In this document: positions 20,415 to 31,321 of the stretch, in pieces | How the letters are laid out: every line of letters starts with the position of its first letter | Position numbering within the stretch: position 1 is the first letter of the stretch | Origin: Lycorma delicatula | Taxonomy: Eukaryota; Arthropoda; Insecta; Hemiptera; Fulgoridae | NCBI RefSeq assembly: GCF_047948215.1 | Contig: NC_134465.1 | Coordinates: 19,116,022 to 19,180,021, forward strand | DNA: 64,000 nt | Reading direction: 5' to 3' | Translations under genes and position numbers: made by a program | Notes under the pieces: model-generated | Databases searched by the model: none | What the model was told of the DNA's origin: nothing | The model's input: the letters and a program-made list of their open reading frames with translations, nothing else

Positions 20415-21080
20415 TGAAATTTTTTTCTTTTTTGTCTTAAATCATTTGACTGATTTGATGCAGCTCTTCAAGATTCCCTATCTAGTGCCAGTCGTTTCAT
20501 TTCGATACACTCCCTAAATCCCTAACAATTTGTTTTACATATTCCAAACGTTGTCTGCCTGCACAATTTTTCTCATCTACCTGTCCCTCCAATATCAAAG
20601 CTACTATTCCAGGATGCCTTAATATGTGTTCTATAAGTCTGTCTCTTCTTTTAACTATATTTTTCCAAATACTACTTTCTTCATCAATTTGCCGCAATTT
20701 ATCTTCATTTGTCACTTTATTCATCCATCTGATTTTTAACATTCTCCTATAGCACCGCAATTCAAATGCTTCTAATCTTTTTCTTTTTCAGGTACTTCAA
20801 TCGTCCAAGTTTCACTTCCATATAAAACTACGCTCCAAAGATATAGGTTTTAAAAAATGTTTTCTGATGTTTAAATTAATCTTTGATGTAAGCAAATTAT
20901 TTTTCTGACTGAAGGTTCGTTTCGCCTGTGCTGTTTGGCATTTTATATCGCTCCTGCTTCGTCCATCTCTATTAATTCTACTTTCCAAATAAAAAAAATT
21001 CCTCTACCTCCGTAATCTTTTCTCTTCCTATTTTTATATTCAGTGCTCCATCTACATTATTTCTACTATATTTCACTTTC
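20415..21080 (-). pseudogene. RTE/BovB-like LINE C-terminal tail and 3' end
   Basis: The open minus-strand stretch 20760-20497 gives MRCYRRMLKIRWMNKVTNED, then IVKRRDRLIEHILRHPG, EGQV and GRQRLEYVKQIVRDLG, the standard tail of RTE/BovB ORFs. 20770-21060 is the upstream part, broken. The 3' end is near 20415 with an A-rich run. It belongs to the same family as 2415-3470 and 25300-25775. Confidence 0.8.
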
Positions 21081-21122
21081 TTTTTTTTTTATTTGTTTCG
21101 TTTTTCTTCTTGTTTGTTTACT

Positions 21123-21328
21123 TTAGTTTTGTACTTGTTTATTTTCATGAGGTAGTTCTTGCACATATTTTTCCAAGTTAATTAGACACAAGGAATGGAA
21201 TTTACAATAAAAACATTGCATAATAAAAATACTTCTTCTAATGGCATCTTTAAAATCAGTTAAGGTAAGGTACAATATACGGTCACTAATGTGCTGCCAA
21301 GTATTTATTTCTTGATGATAAGCAAAAC
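21123..21328 (-). CDS. Possible terminal exon or retrocopy, unknown protein
   Basis: On the minus strand an acceptor-like ATTTTGTTTTTTATAG ends at about 21329. From there one frame stays open for 68 codons to a TAA at 21123-21125 (FAYHQEINTWQHISDRILYL, DFKDAIRRSIF, then ENKQVQN). Some 35 bases beyond the stop lies AATAAA inside a run of A. That suits either a true 3' end or the tail of a retrocopied transcript. Composition is more balanced than nearby ORFs. I do not recognise the protein. The adjacent LINE is truncated at the A-run, so the tail could also be coincidental. Confidence 0.3.
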
Positions 21329-21329
21329 C

Positions 21330-21984
21330 TATAAAAAACAAAATAAAATGATAAACAAACAGCAGAAAATATTATTATTATATACTTTATAAAATGAACA
21401 AAAATTCTTTTAAAAAATTATAAAAAATAAAAACCCATTCGCTGAAACAACGAAACCTGTCTGTTGGTGATATCATGAATGGCTGGACACCAACAATAGA
21501 AAAAAAAACTAAATAAAAAAAAACAGTAATGTATGCATACAACCTACACCAAGGCCAAGCAAGTTCATTGAATAACAAACTAAAGGTATACTACTATCTC
21601 AGTTAATGTAGAATTGATTTTTACACCCGTGCAGTTATACAACAGTTTGTGCAATGTGCGTACGAGCGTTCAGATCCATAAATATAAAAAAAACCATAGT
21701 AGAATCAACACTATCTTTTTTTCTTGCTTTCTTTTACAAAAATTAATTTCTTTAACCTTTTATACCGTAAACTGAAAACTTTTGTTCAAATAAAAAACCT
21801 TACTTGAGTATTAAAAATACTGGCGATTCAAAATCGACTTCACAACATTAAAAGCATATAAAAATTTATTTAGATTGAGGGCTCATTTCATGGCAAAACA
21901 TATCACTTTGACTCACGTAGTTCATTAGTACCGAAATCGACCACCAGCGCTGTTACCAATGTTGTTAAAAAGGGATATATTTAC
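21330..21984. other. AT-rich stretch, no supportable gene
   Basis: The minus-strand frame 21387-21578 (MLFNELAWPW and so on) contains acceptor- and donor-like sites and might hold further exons of the possible gene at 21123-21328, but the donor (GTTTCG) is weak. I leave it unassigned. Confidence 0.3.
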
Positions 21985-23035
21985 TGGTGCGGAACTTGCT
22001 CGCTGTATGTGTTGGTTCACGAATAGCAGTCGGCAAACGCAGTTCAACGTAATTTTCGTAGCGAGTACACGGTAGGGAGCCTTCTAGTACGCGTACAATT
22101 AACTCTAGGCACCAAACCTTCGTCGAGACAGTTTGTTCTGTTAAACATTAAAAATCACCAGGAGGCACACGCGTCCCTGAAGCTGCAGTGGAAAAACTTC
22201 AGAGAAAGCTTTCCATGTAGTGCAAAGAAATCAACTCGACGTGCGTCACGTGAGATAGCGATCCACAAACCACTGTTTGGCGTGTGTTACGTAAACGACT
22301 GCACATGAAGCCGTACAAACTAACCGTGGGTCAACATAATACGGATACGACAAATTTTTTCCCGGCAGTTTTGTATGAAATTGATCGATAGAATTACAGA
22401 CAACGATACATTTTTAGTGCAGGGTCAAGTTTCACATCATGAGCAAGGCGAACACCCATAACTGCCGAATATGGGGCACCAAAACCCCTTATTAATCGTT
22501 CCAGCACACTTGTGATATCCCTAAGGTCATTTTTTATGCCGTAAGCAAGTAAAGATTGTACGGCCCGATCTTCTTCCAAGGTACAACCCTAAATTGTTTC
22601 GTTTATCTGGACATGCTTATCTAATTCCTCAGTTAGACGATGATGACCAAGATGATACCATTACTATTAGCAAGACGGGGCACCGCCTCACTACCCCCTA
22701 GAATTTCAAGATTATCTGGATACTCGATTCCCAGGTCGGTGGATTGGTTGTAAAAGTCACATCGCTTCCCACATTTGACCTTGCCAGATTTTTTCTTCTG
22801 GGGATTCATTAAAGATCCGGTTTATGTACCACCTTTCTCTCTTGTTGAGCCAAGTTTTCAAATTTACGGCGCAGAGGTAACACTCGACTTGCTGGCTACA
22901 GTCTGGAATGAAATCGACTTCAGGTGGGATGTATGTCGCGTTACAAACGGTAGCCAAATAGAACCAAAGTGAATATCGGGTGACAAACTTGATGCGTTTT
23001 TCTATGAAATGAGACCTCAACCGAATCTGTACGTT
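21985..23035 (+). pseudogene. Mariner-superfamily transposase, degenerate
   Basis: The protein can be followed through at least six frame changes and several stops. N-terminal HTH region: KKSTRRASREIAI, then TTVWRVLRKRLHMKPYKL (22232-22323). Catalytic region: TFLVQGQVSHHEQGEHP, then NCRIWGTKTP (22409-22489), IFFQGTTLNCFVYLDML (22567-22620), QDGAPPHYPLEFQDYLDTRF (22674-22733), GRWIG, and FFFWGFIKDPVYVPP (22787-22834). The tail WNEIDFRWDVCRVTNGSQIE ends near 22970. QDGAPPHY holds the second catalytic Asp region and FFFWGFIKD is the block just after the third acidic residue. The element is clearly dead. 22394-22579 and 22757-23020 on the minus strand are shadow ORFs. Confidence 0.8.
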
Positions 23036-23039
23036 AGCT

Positions 23040-23980
23040 TAATAAATTTTTATCTTTTAAATTGTGAAGTCCTTTTTGAATCACCCGGTATTAAGGATCC
23101 ACAAGAAATGTCAATCTTTAAAACTATTATAAAGAAATAGTATTTGGTAATTCGCGATCTGCTTTGATTCCCAGAAACAGTTCTGGGACTCTTAGAAAAC
23201 ATTCCGATGAAAAGAATATTCCATTAACGACTTATTATACAAACAATCGTGTAGAAATTTTGTTTGTTTAATATTTTTTCCATCCTGGATTTTAATAATT
23301 CAACTCAGGACTTCAATTCAAAACAGGCTGATTAATTCCCGGAGAAGAGCGAGGCAATCCATTTAAAAACGCAGTAAGTTTTTTCCGGTAGCTCTCTAAC
23401 AAATTTCTCTCGAGATGAGGAAATGAGCGTTCTTGAATCGTGTATCCTCTTAATTCCCTTGCCTTCCGTAGAGAAAAACATACAAATAGAGCACCAAACC
23501 TACTACAGAACATTAATCCGTTATTGAATGAAAATATTTACATTTTGTTTGTTTTCATATAAAAATAAAAAGGGAAAAGTTTCCACCGACGATACAGGCT
23601 TGTTTCAAAGCTAATTTAAAAAGAAATACGAGCTACTGCGAAAAGTTACACTTAGGAATTAAAGGAAGATTGTACAACGCCTACCCGTGTTTAAACGATT
23701 GTGTAAATATTTTTTTTAGAATTTCAAGTAGATACATAACAAATTAAAAAGTGTCAACGACCCGTTAGAATTAAATATCCTATAACCAGCCGTCAAAATG
23801 ATTTCTTAAAAGAAGAACATAAGTAAATATAATGAAAGGGAAGTAAGTGATACGTTCAGGATAATTTAATAAACTATAATTTTAAAGGTACGACTTAAAT
23901 TCTAAAAGTAAAATTGTATCATAATAGCGTATTATTTAAATTTTTATAATTTAATATTAAACAAATTTTCCGATGATATT
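23040..23980. other. AT-rich stretch, nothing recognised
   Basis: A possible terminal piece of the transposon (TTTTTGAATCACCCGGTA, 23073-23090) lies at the start. A 66-codon minus-strand frame at 23313-23513 has no recognisable domain. Confidence 0.4.
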
Positions 23981-24042
23981 TTAATGAATGTTACCGCATT
24001 ATTGGTAATATATCCTACATTAGTATTTATTTATTTAACAGG

Positions 24043-24266
24043 AGTAAACAGCGCGCAGTGCGTCTGCTGTAAATTAACTGACCGATCTAGAGTGCAGAGC
24101 TCTGTTCGTGTAACTTTTACATTTGGTACGCAATTCGGGGCCGCCGGAGGAAATATGCTCCAATCTCCTGAGCGAATGTGGGAAAAATTAGGAACATGGA
24201 GAAAGCCTTGAACGAACTGTCTTCTGGACTATGTGATTTTTATAATTTTATCGGATCCTATGAAGG
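24043..24266 (+). other. Exon-like GC-richer segment, unknown
   Basis: Bounded by an acceptor-like TTTATTTATTTAACAG (to 24042) and a donor-like TATGAAG/GTATAT (24266/24267), and clearly GC-richer than its surroundings. The plus frame from ATG 23984 would give a signal-peptide-like start (hydrophobic residues 4-20, then NSAQCVCC) and runs to 24211, ending before the donor. The minus strand also has a long open frame here. Either it is a non-coding exon or it is part of an unrecognised repeat. Confidence 0.25.
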
Positions 24267-24472
24267 TATATTCCTCATCAGTTACTCGTTTTCATTATAC
24301 TTAGTCCATTTTCCTGAACCCAGTCTGATCGTTGATTTTAGCGTCCCTATGCTACGGATAATGAGACTTATAAAGATTGAATTTTCTATTTTTTAACTAT
24401 AATAATAAGAGTAACGGATGAAATCTCTCTGTGATTAAGTCAAGTCTTTCAATTCGTCTAAATTACAAATAT

Positions 24473-24632
24473 AGCCGGCATCCGTGGCGCGAGTGGTAGC
24501 GTCTCGGCCTTTCATCCGGAGGTCCCGGATTCGAATCCCGTTCAAGCACGGCTTTGCACACGCTACAAAATTGTCATTTCATCTCATTCACTGAAGAAAT
24601 TCCTAAAGGTGGCCAGGAGGCTTAAAAAAAAA
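24473..24632 (+). mobile_element. Short tRNA-derived SINE, family S, near full length
   Basis: Head GCCGGCATCCGTGGCGCGAG with box-A-like TGGCGCGAGTGG, then box-B-like GGATTCGAATCCCG. The tail is CCAGGAGGCTTAAAAAAAA. This is the best-preserved family S head in the window. Confidence 0.92.
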
Positions 24633-24975
24633 TTATTTTCAGTTGCTAAATCGGATTTAAAACTTAAAATAAAATATGTTGTTTTTTAAATTATTAAATA
24701 ATATAATAATTCCTTATGCGAAGATCGTTTAGCAATTAAAATTAACATCTAGCTTAATTTTTCAAAACATTTTACATAAATTGTGTTTTTTTTGTAGGAG
24801 AGGGATGGAGTTTTCTGTTTTCCCGACTGATTTCCATAACCTTTAGCATAGTTTTCTTAATATTAATAATTAAGATGTAATTTATAAAAAAAGTATAAGA
24901 TTTTACATAAGAGAGAAAGGGAGAGAGAGAAACGATTTCGTTTCAACAAACATATAAACATACAAACCTATGATT

Positions 24976-25011
<36 letters not shown>

Positions 25012-25298
25012 AGCAGAGAGCTGTCATATATAATGAAATATGGAGTAGAAAAAAACTAAGTGACATGAGATGTACGAATTTTCTACCTTAAAAATCAGCT
25101 ATAACATAGTCTAAAATACCAAAACTAATGACAGTGCCATTAATCAAAGCATAACGATCAAAATATTATTAAAATGAGCACCTATATCCGTAAAAAGAAA
25201 TCTAAATATAAATGAATCGGAAAAATGATCCAAAAGAATATTAAAATTACGGAATAAAAAGCTGAACAGGAATTAAAAATTGAATATAATATAAAGGG
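24633..25298. other. AT-rich stretch with a 31-base poly(A)
   Basis: A-run at 24980-25010. It may be the tail of a retroelement, but I cannot identify a body upstream. No gene. Confidence 0.45.
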
Positions 25299-25299
25299 A

Positions 25300-25775
25300 T
25301 TAATAACGATAACCGAATAGCACAGACGAAACGAGTCTTCAGTCAGAGATATAATTTGCTTAAATCAAAAATTAATTTAAACGTCAGGAAAACATTTTTG
25401 AATGTATGTTTGGAACGTAACTTTATACGATGGAATACCTAAGAACAAAAGATTAGAAGCTTTTGAAATGCGGTGCTACAGGAGAATGTTAAAATCGAAC
25501 GGGTGGAAAGTGAGAAACGAGGAGGTGTTGTGGCAAATCTATGAAGAAAAAAGCATTTGGAAAAACACTATTAAAAGAAGAGACATACTTATAGGCCACA
25601 TATTAAGACATCCTGGAATACTCGCTTTAATATTGGAGGGACAGGTAGAAGGGAAAAAGTACGCAAGCAGGCAACGTTTGGAATAAGTAAAAAAAATTGT
25701 TAGGGATGAAAGGTGTGTACGGAAATGAAATGACTGGTAATAGATAATCTTGGAGAGCTGCGCGATACCAGTCAA
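25300..25775 (+). pseudogene. RTE/BovB-like LINE C-terminal tail and 3' end
   Basis: The plus-strand frame 25402-25686 reads NKRLEAFEMRCYRRMLKSNG, then IKRRDILIGHILRHPGI, LILEGQVEGKKYASRQRLE. It stops there with TAA where the family continues. A block encoding the family's SETWTIE-like stretch is deleted near 25430. The 3' end is at about 25775, in GGAGAGCTGCGCGATACCAG followed by a run of A. Third copy of the same tail in the window. Confidence 0.82.
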
Positions 25776-25777
25776 AC

Positions 25778-26640
25778 GACAAAAAAAAATAACGATAATT
25801 TAGAATATGTTGGATTTTGTGACTGAACAGAACCAATCAAAGAGATCTTGTGAATTAGGATATTTCTCACTCTTTCTCTCTGTGCGTGCGATCGCGCACA
25901 CAGATGGATGAATGCACATGTAGTAAGTATATTTTTCAACAATGACCAGGTAGATGATTGAGGAATTTTTACAACTTTAGTAAGAATAATACAAAGAACC
26001 GTGCAGGTGCAACATAAAAAAAAAATGGTAGAAGGAGGATGAACAGATTGAATATAGCCCACGGTAAGAGCAGAAGCATATTACTGTTTACAACAAAGAC
26101 CCTTATACCTTTCTTTAAAAAAAAATTTCTCCCTACAATCCCAAACCAAAATAAAAAAGGGCTTTCCCCTCATTCGTACATCACTTTAAACAACGTTCGA
26201 CAGTTGTTCTACGTTATTATCTGATCTTGTATGTATACATATATATATTTATTACATAAAAACTGTACTCCAAGATTAAAAAAATCTGAGAAATAATTTC
26301 TCTACCCTATAAGTTTTAAATCACTGTTCATATTTTTCCCTATTTTTTAAACATCGCTCGACTGTAGGAATAGATGTTTTGCAGAATATATCTATATACG
26401 ATAAACAAACCTGACTCGTTACAAATACCGACTTGCGCTTCTATTACCTGACAATACAATTTATAGCTAGCTACCTGTTGACATAACGTAACAGATATAG
26501 ACACATCGGTATCTCAGTTGGCACACCCAAAATACATTTTAAGTTTTTATATTACATTCACTAACATCTTACTGTATATATGTAAGTTAAAACATTATTA
26601 CCGGACATTAAATTAAGTAAAAAAAGAGATTTATGAATTT
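25778..26640. other. AT-rich stretch with one palindrome
   Basis: Nothing codes. A 22-base imperfect palindrome, TGTGCGTGCGATCGCGCACA plus CA, lies at 25881-25902. Confidence 0.45.
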
Positions 26641-26641
26641 T

Positions 26642-26797
26642 CTTTTTTAACCTACGGAACCACCGTTAGGTATTGCTTCATAGGATGAGATGAATAACTT
26701 GTAGCGTTAGTGAAAATGCCATCCCTGACCGGAATTCGAACACGGGACCGCCGGATAAAAGGCCGAGACGCTACCAGTCGCGTCACGGAAGCCGGCT
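26642..26797 (-). mobile_element. Short tRNA-derived SINE, family S
   Basis: Minus-strand head AGCCGGCTTCCGTGACGCGA, box-B-like GTGTTCGAATTCCGG, and a tail with ACGGTGGTTCCGTAGG. Nearly complete. Confidence 0.88.
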
Positions 26798-26799
26798 AA

Positions 26800-27232
26800 T
26801 TAATATCCTAGCTTAATTTATTTATTACGCATCAATAATACGTTTTATTATGTGAAAGTAGTTTTAATTAGCTACCTTTGACTACTCAAAAACGAAAGGA
26901 AAAATGTATTGAGGGTATTATTAATTAATTTTTAATTACAAATAATAAAAATTACGTTTACAAATTTCCCTGAAAAAATTGTTGTTTTAATTTTATTGTT
27001 CATTTCGTTTTTAAGCAACTTACCATTACATTACATATATAAAATTACCTCTTTCATTACCTTCATTTTTTTTTTAACAATACCATTATAAGAATACTGA
27101 AACAAATATTTGATTGATGGGTAACGCCCACTTAGTCCTCTATGATTTTAAATTAATGATCCTTCAAAAAGGATGGTTATTATTTTTTTTTTAATTTTAT
27201 AATCTCTAATAGAAATACTACAGTGGTGTAAT
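26800..27232. other. AT-rich stretch, nothing recognised
   Basis: No gene or repeat partner was noticed. Confidence 0.5.
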
Positions 27233-27234
27233 TT

Positions 27235-27720
27235 ACTAATTTAAAAGTTGATTTTTTAGGTAATTTCAAAAGAAAGGTACCTATTATAATGTGTACCATG
27301 ATTCGACTTACGGAAAATTTCGACATATCTTCGCGTTTTTCATCACCAGACCCCAAAACCACCGTCAGTTCAAAAGTTTATATATATATATATATATCAC
27401 TTTCTTGTGGACACGATAACTGCCGTCAATTTGGGCTATCACTTTCAAATTGATACATAAAATACATCGACCCAAATTCTGGGTCGAGTTCGTTAAAGAG
27501 CAATATCGGACTATGCGGGTGGAAACAAAGGGGCTTTTTCGAAAAAACCAAATATCGCTATAACTTTCTTATTAAGTAAGATATCGAATTCGTTTAAAGT
27601 TCCAACTATTCATCGGATAAGGGCCCAAGACTTTCCAAATAAACTTTTTTGATATCGCCAACCGTTGGGCTAGGGGGTGGAAAAAATGAGATTTTGAAGA
27701 CAAAAAACATACCTTCCTTA
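27235..27720 (+). repeat. Dispersed repeat R5 (copy 1)
   Basis: The part at 27240-27400 (TAATGTGTACCATGATTCG, CCAGACCCCAAAACCACCGT, a short TA run) is the inverse of 42240-42395. The part at 27540-27700 (TTCATCGGATAAGGGC, AACCGTTGGGCTAGGGGGTG) corresponds more loosely to 42080-42230. It is non-coding and of unknown class, with a structure like the UTR of a DNA transposon. Confidence 0.5.
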
Positions 27721-27721
27721 A

Positions 27722-28710
27722 TAGACACAGTATCGAATCGGTTTACAGGCAAAATTATTATTATTTTTTTAAATCGGTTAACAAATACTCGAGTTACGGC
27801 AGAAAATTTATGGTGTAATTTTATGTCAGAATTACTATGAGAAAATTAAGACTTAATTTGATACTAATTTACAATACTAGAATTTAAAAAAAAAATAAAA
27901 ACAAGTAACATTTCATCGAATTGAACGTTGGGTGGAGGATATGAAAACAGATACATAATTAAATAAATTTTTCTGCCATAACTCGATTATTTGTAAACCG
28001 ATTTAAAATAATAAAATGTCTTTTTGTTCAAAATAGAAGACTTAATATTTTAGCAAATAAAATAAATTTTGATAACGCTAATATTTACGGAGATGTAATG
28101 GATTGAAAAATAAACATGTCCGCCTTCTTGTAATTTGCGAAGGTATTTAAATACTGATATTTTTCTAATTTTACTTTATCTCCAAGACGCTTACTAAATA
28201 TTAATGCGATTCGTTTACCCAAACTCGAGATATAAATTATTATAAAAAATAACAAAATGGCGGATAGCGGGAGAACGAAGGAGAAATTGCCATTTTTCAT
28301 AAGAAATTTTTTTAGTTTTAAAAGTAGAATCCGAAAAAGTATAGCCAGCCCACCATTTTAGAAACACTATGTATATATATACATACACACACACACAAAG
28401 TTTAATCCGTAAAATGAAGAGTAATAATAATAATATTAATACTAAAGTTTTCTGACCGAAGACTTAAACAAAATATTATTTAGTTTACATCTTTAATAAC
28501 GTAACAGTTTAATTAAAAATTCCTACTGATTTTAATTAAAAATTTAATACTAAAGAAAGATAACTTTTAACAGAGAAGGAGGATTAGATTTCTTAATAAA
28601 TATACATTGAACAATGTATCAATAAAAAATGAATAAACACTTAGTTTTACGGGTATCAAAATTGCTACCGAATGGAATTGCTACCGAATGTATCATTAGG
28701 CCGATGGAAA
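27722..28710. other. AT-rich stretch, nothing recognised
   Basis: A short (AT)n/(AC)n microsatellite lies at 28373-28400. No gene. Confidence 0.45.
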
Positions 28711-28713
28711 TTT

Positions 28714-28783
28714 GAAGTGCCATGCCTGACCGGGATCTCCGGATGAAAGGCCAAGATGCTATCACTCCACTACGGAGATCTGC
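28714..28783 (-). mobile_element. Family S SINE head fragment with a box-B deletion
   Basis: The minus strand reads TCTCCGTAGTGGAGTGATAG and GGCCTTTCATCCGGAG, then jumps directly to ATCCCGGTCAGGCATGGC, so about 13 bases of box B are lost. The tail is absent. Confidence 0.75.
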
Positions 28784-29078
28784 TTCAATTACATATTCTT
28801 AACTTCTGAAGAAATATGTTCTAACAAATTATAATTTTCACGTTCAAAAATTAACAAAACAAAAAATCTGAATTGGGGGTTTCAAAACCCCCAGTTCAAA
28901 ATATGTAAAAAAAAAAAAACGATGGAAGTTACAGGAAGATATATGGGTTGGGCTGTATTTTGATTGCCTTCGAACCGGCTCAACAAATTTTATCGGTTTT
29001 GCTTGTATTCAATTTTACAGAAAATTAAAAAAAAATGGAAAGGAAGGTTTTCGCCAGTTTGAATTAATTTTTTGTTCA
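28784..29078. other. AT-rich stretch, nothing recognised
   Basis: Contains the short self-complementary AATTGGGGGTTTCAAAACCC region near 28872. No gene. Confidence 0.45.
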
Positions 29079-29079
29079 A

Positions 29080-29372
29080 CTCACGGGTTGGTCTAGTAGT
29101 GAACTGGTCATCGCAAATCGGCTGATTTCGAAGTCCGCAGTTCTACGGTTCAGATCCTAGTTAAGGCAGGTAGTTTTATTCGGATTTTTGAATACTAGGT
29201 CGTGGATACCGGTGTTGTTTGGTGGTCGGGTTTCAATTAACTACACATTTCAGTAACGGTCGATCTGAGACTGTACAAGACTACATTTATCTACATTCAT
29301 ACATATCCTACTTAATCGTACTCTGAAGTAGTACCTTACGGTGGTTCCCGAGGCTAAACAGAAAAAGAGAAG
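29080..29372 (+). mobile_element. tRNA-derived SINE, family A
   Basis: Head CACGGGTTGGTCTAGTAGTG, box-B-like CGGTTCAGATCCTAGT, and tail CGAGGCTAAACAGAAAAAGA. Most of it, with 264 bases of downstream flank, is repeated almost exactly at 31322-31830. Confidence 0.88.
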
Positions 29373-29635
29373 GAAGATGGATTAATTCTGTTCAATATTT
29401 GTAAAATTTTAAGCTGTAAAAGTACTTAAGCTGTTTAAAATTCCAAAGTTTTAAGTCAATCGAATTCAGGGTTAAGGAGGAAGAGACATGATTTTTTGTC
29501 ATTTTTATTATAAATTTCAATCTTTTAAAATTGATATCAAGGATCAATTGATCCTGTGATATAAATTGTTTTTAAATTAGTTACGATTTCAAAAAATGAG
29601 AGGAATTTAAAAAAACATTCTTTTTACATTTTATT
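29124..29635 (+). repeat. Segmental duplication, copy 1 (about 510 bp)
   Basis: Spans most of a family A SINE plus non-repetitive flank. It matches 31322-31830 with only scattered differences, in the same orientation, about 2.2 kb apart. Its downstream edge lies six bases from the 3' end of the adjacent Helitron. Confidence 0.9.
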
Positions 29636-29641
29636 TGTGTA

Positions 29642-30305
29642 CTAACAGACCCGGAAGTGCTTTGCTATTGTTAGATTTGAGTAAATATATATAAATTAAA
29701 TGAACACGATTGAAAGTTTGACAAAACATTAACAAAATGAACATTTCAGAACTTCTCAAAATTTAACCTTTCGCTTTTTCCATTTACCCTTTCTCCCTTT
29801 CATTTTTCCACTTTTCCCCGTTATTATTTTTACCGTATTTCCTTTCCCTTTCCCCTACTTCTCTTTCCCTTATTTCCCATTTCCACTTCCTCTTTCCCAT
29901 TCCTTTTGTTATCCTTTCCCCCTTCCATTTCCTTTTCCTCGTTTTTCTTTTTTTTTCATTCCTTTTACGATTTTTCCCTTTCTTCCTTTTTCCCCGCGCG
30001 TAAATCGGTCCTTTAATTTTTTAGTTTATAACGGACACACACAGATCGGAAACATTGAAATGGAATCGTAAAATATTTAGTATAGCGTGTGTTGCTTTTA
30101 CGTCCAACAGATAGCGCTGTTTTAAAAAAAAATCATGTTCTTACCTGTCACAGGTGTAAAATCTTACGTATATAAACTGTTGGTATACAAAAACACGCGG
30201 GTATTCGAACGCAACGTTTTGTCAAAATTTCAAAGCAATCGGCGAAGAACTTTCGGAGATTTCAGATTTTGAACAAACGACCATTTACATTTTTATTTAT
30301 ATAGA
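29642..30305 (-). mobile_element. Helitron-like non-autonomous element
   Basis: Minus-strand 5' end is A/TCTATATAAATAAAAATG followed by GTCGTTTGTTC, typical of insect Helitrons. The 3' end is CAATAGCAAAGCACTTCCGG then GTCTGTTAG/T, a mutated CTAG terminus preceded by a short hairpin-like GC-rich block. It is flanked by A and T as expected, with no target duplication. Inside, 29765-29995 is a long run of degenerate TTTCCC units. It belongs to the same family as 32351-32901, in opposite orientation. No Rep/helicase is encoded. Confidence 0.75.
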
Positions 30306-30984
30306 TTTTAAAGTTACTTTAACTTTTTTTTTAATTATCTTAATACCGGCAAACAGTTTCACGTACTTTTAGAATTCACAAAAAAATGTTTTTTTAAAAA
30401 AATTACGGAACAACTTATTTATTTACATATTAAAATTTTTTTTTTAAAATGACTTCTTTTTTTTGGGGTTATCCTGAGATTAAAAGACACTCCTTTTATT
30501 TATAGATAATAGTTGTACCATACTAGTTTATTTGGAATACGCGTTTTGTAAAACCTACGCCTGTTATCTGCCAAGCCTCTTCTGTTGGGCGGGTCCTTCA
30601 TAATAATACAATGCTCATGATTTACCCTACTTTCATTTCTTTTTTTAACATTGCAATATATTTGTTAAGTATTTTTAAACGCATTAATTTAATTAAAAAT
30701 TTATCTTACCTTATAAAAAAAAAACTTATTTAATTCCGGATATCATAAATAATTCTGAGAGAATCTGATTTACCTTGAATTGTTAGATGTGCTTATTCTT
30801 TTTCGTTTAGAAGCGGGCAAATTTAAGAAAAAAAATATCGATAAAATTCATTCATTTACCGTAAAAAACAAAACACTAATCGTAGATATATTTTCCTCCA
30901 ACCAATTTTCCAGCTGTTTCTGGGTCAGTGTGTGTGTTATAGGCAAATGAAATTACAATTACCGACTTGCCAGGCCTGACGTAG
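30306..30984. other. AT-rich stretch, nothing recognised
   Basis: A GC-richer patch at 30550-30600 has no frame or partner. Confidence 0.45.
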
Positions 30985-31200
30985 TGCAATGTAAGTGTAA
31001 ATATACCGGTAAACATTTAGTCTGGAACAGACTCAGGTCGACTACTGTTAAAACGTGTGATTAATTGAAACCCAACCGTAAAAGAACACCCGTATCCAGT
31101 CTATTCAAATCCATATAAAAGCTACTGCAGCCTCTACAAGAACTCTCGACTTCAAATATCAGCGATGACGAGTTTAACCGCTAAACTAACCCGACAGGTT
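30985..31200 (-). mobile_element. tRNA-derived SINE, family A, subfamily B
   Basis: Minus-strand head CCTGTCGGGTTAGTTTAGCG. It ends in the subfamily B tail (TTTACACTTACATTGCACTA), and box B is degenerate. Confidence 0.7.
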
Positions 31201-31321
31201 TAATCATATATATTAAACTAAAAAAAAATAAAACTTTTTTAAATATTCTATAACCATTATTTATTTATTTGCGCATTAACAACAGGCTTACGCCCACTTA
31301 AAGTTACCGATGGATGATAAC

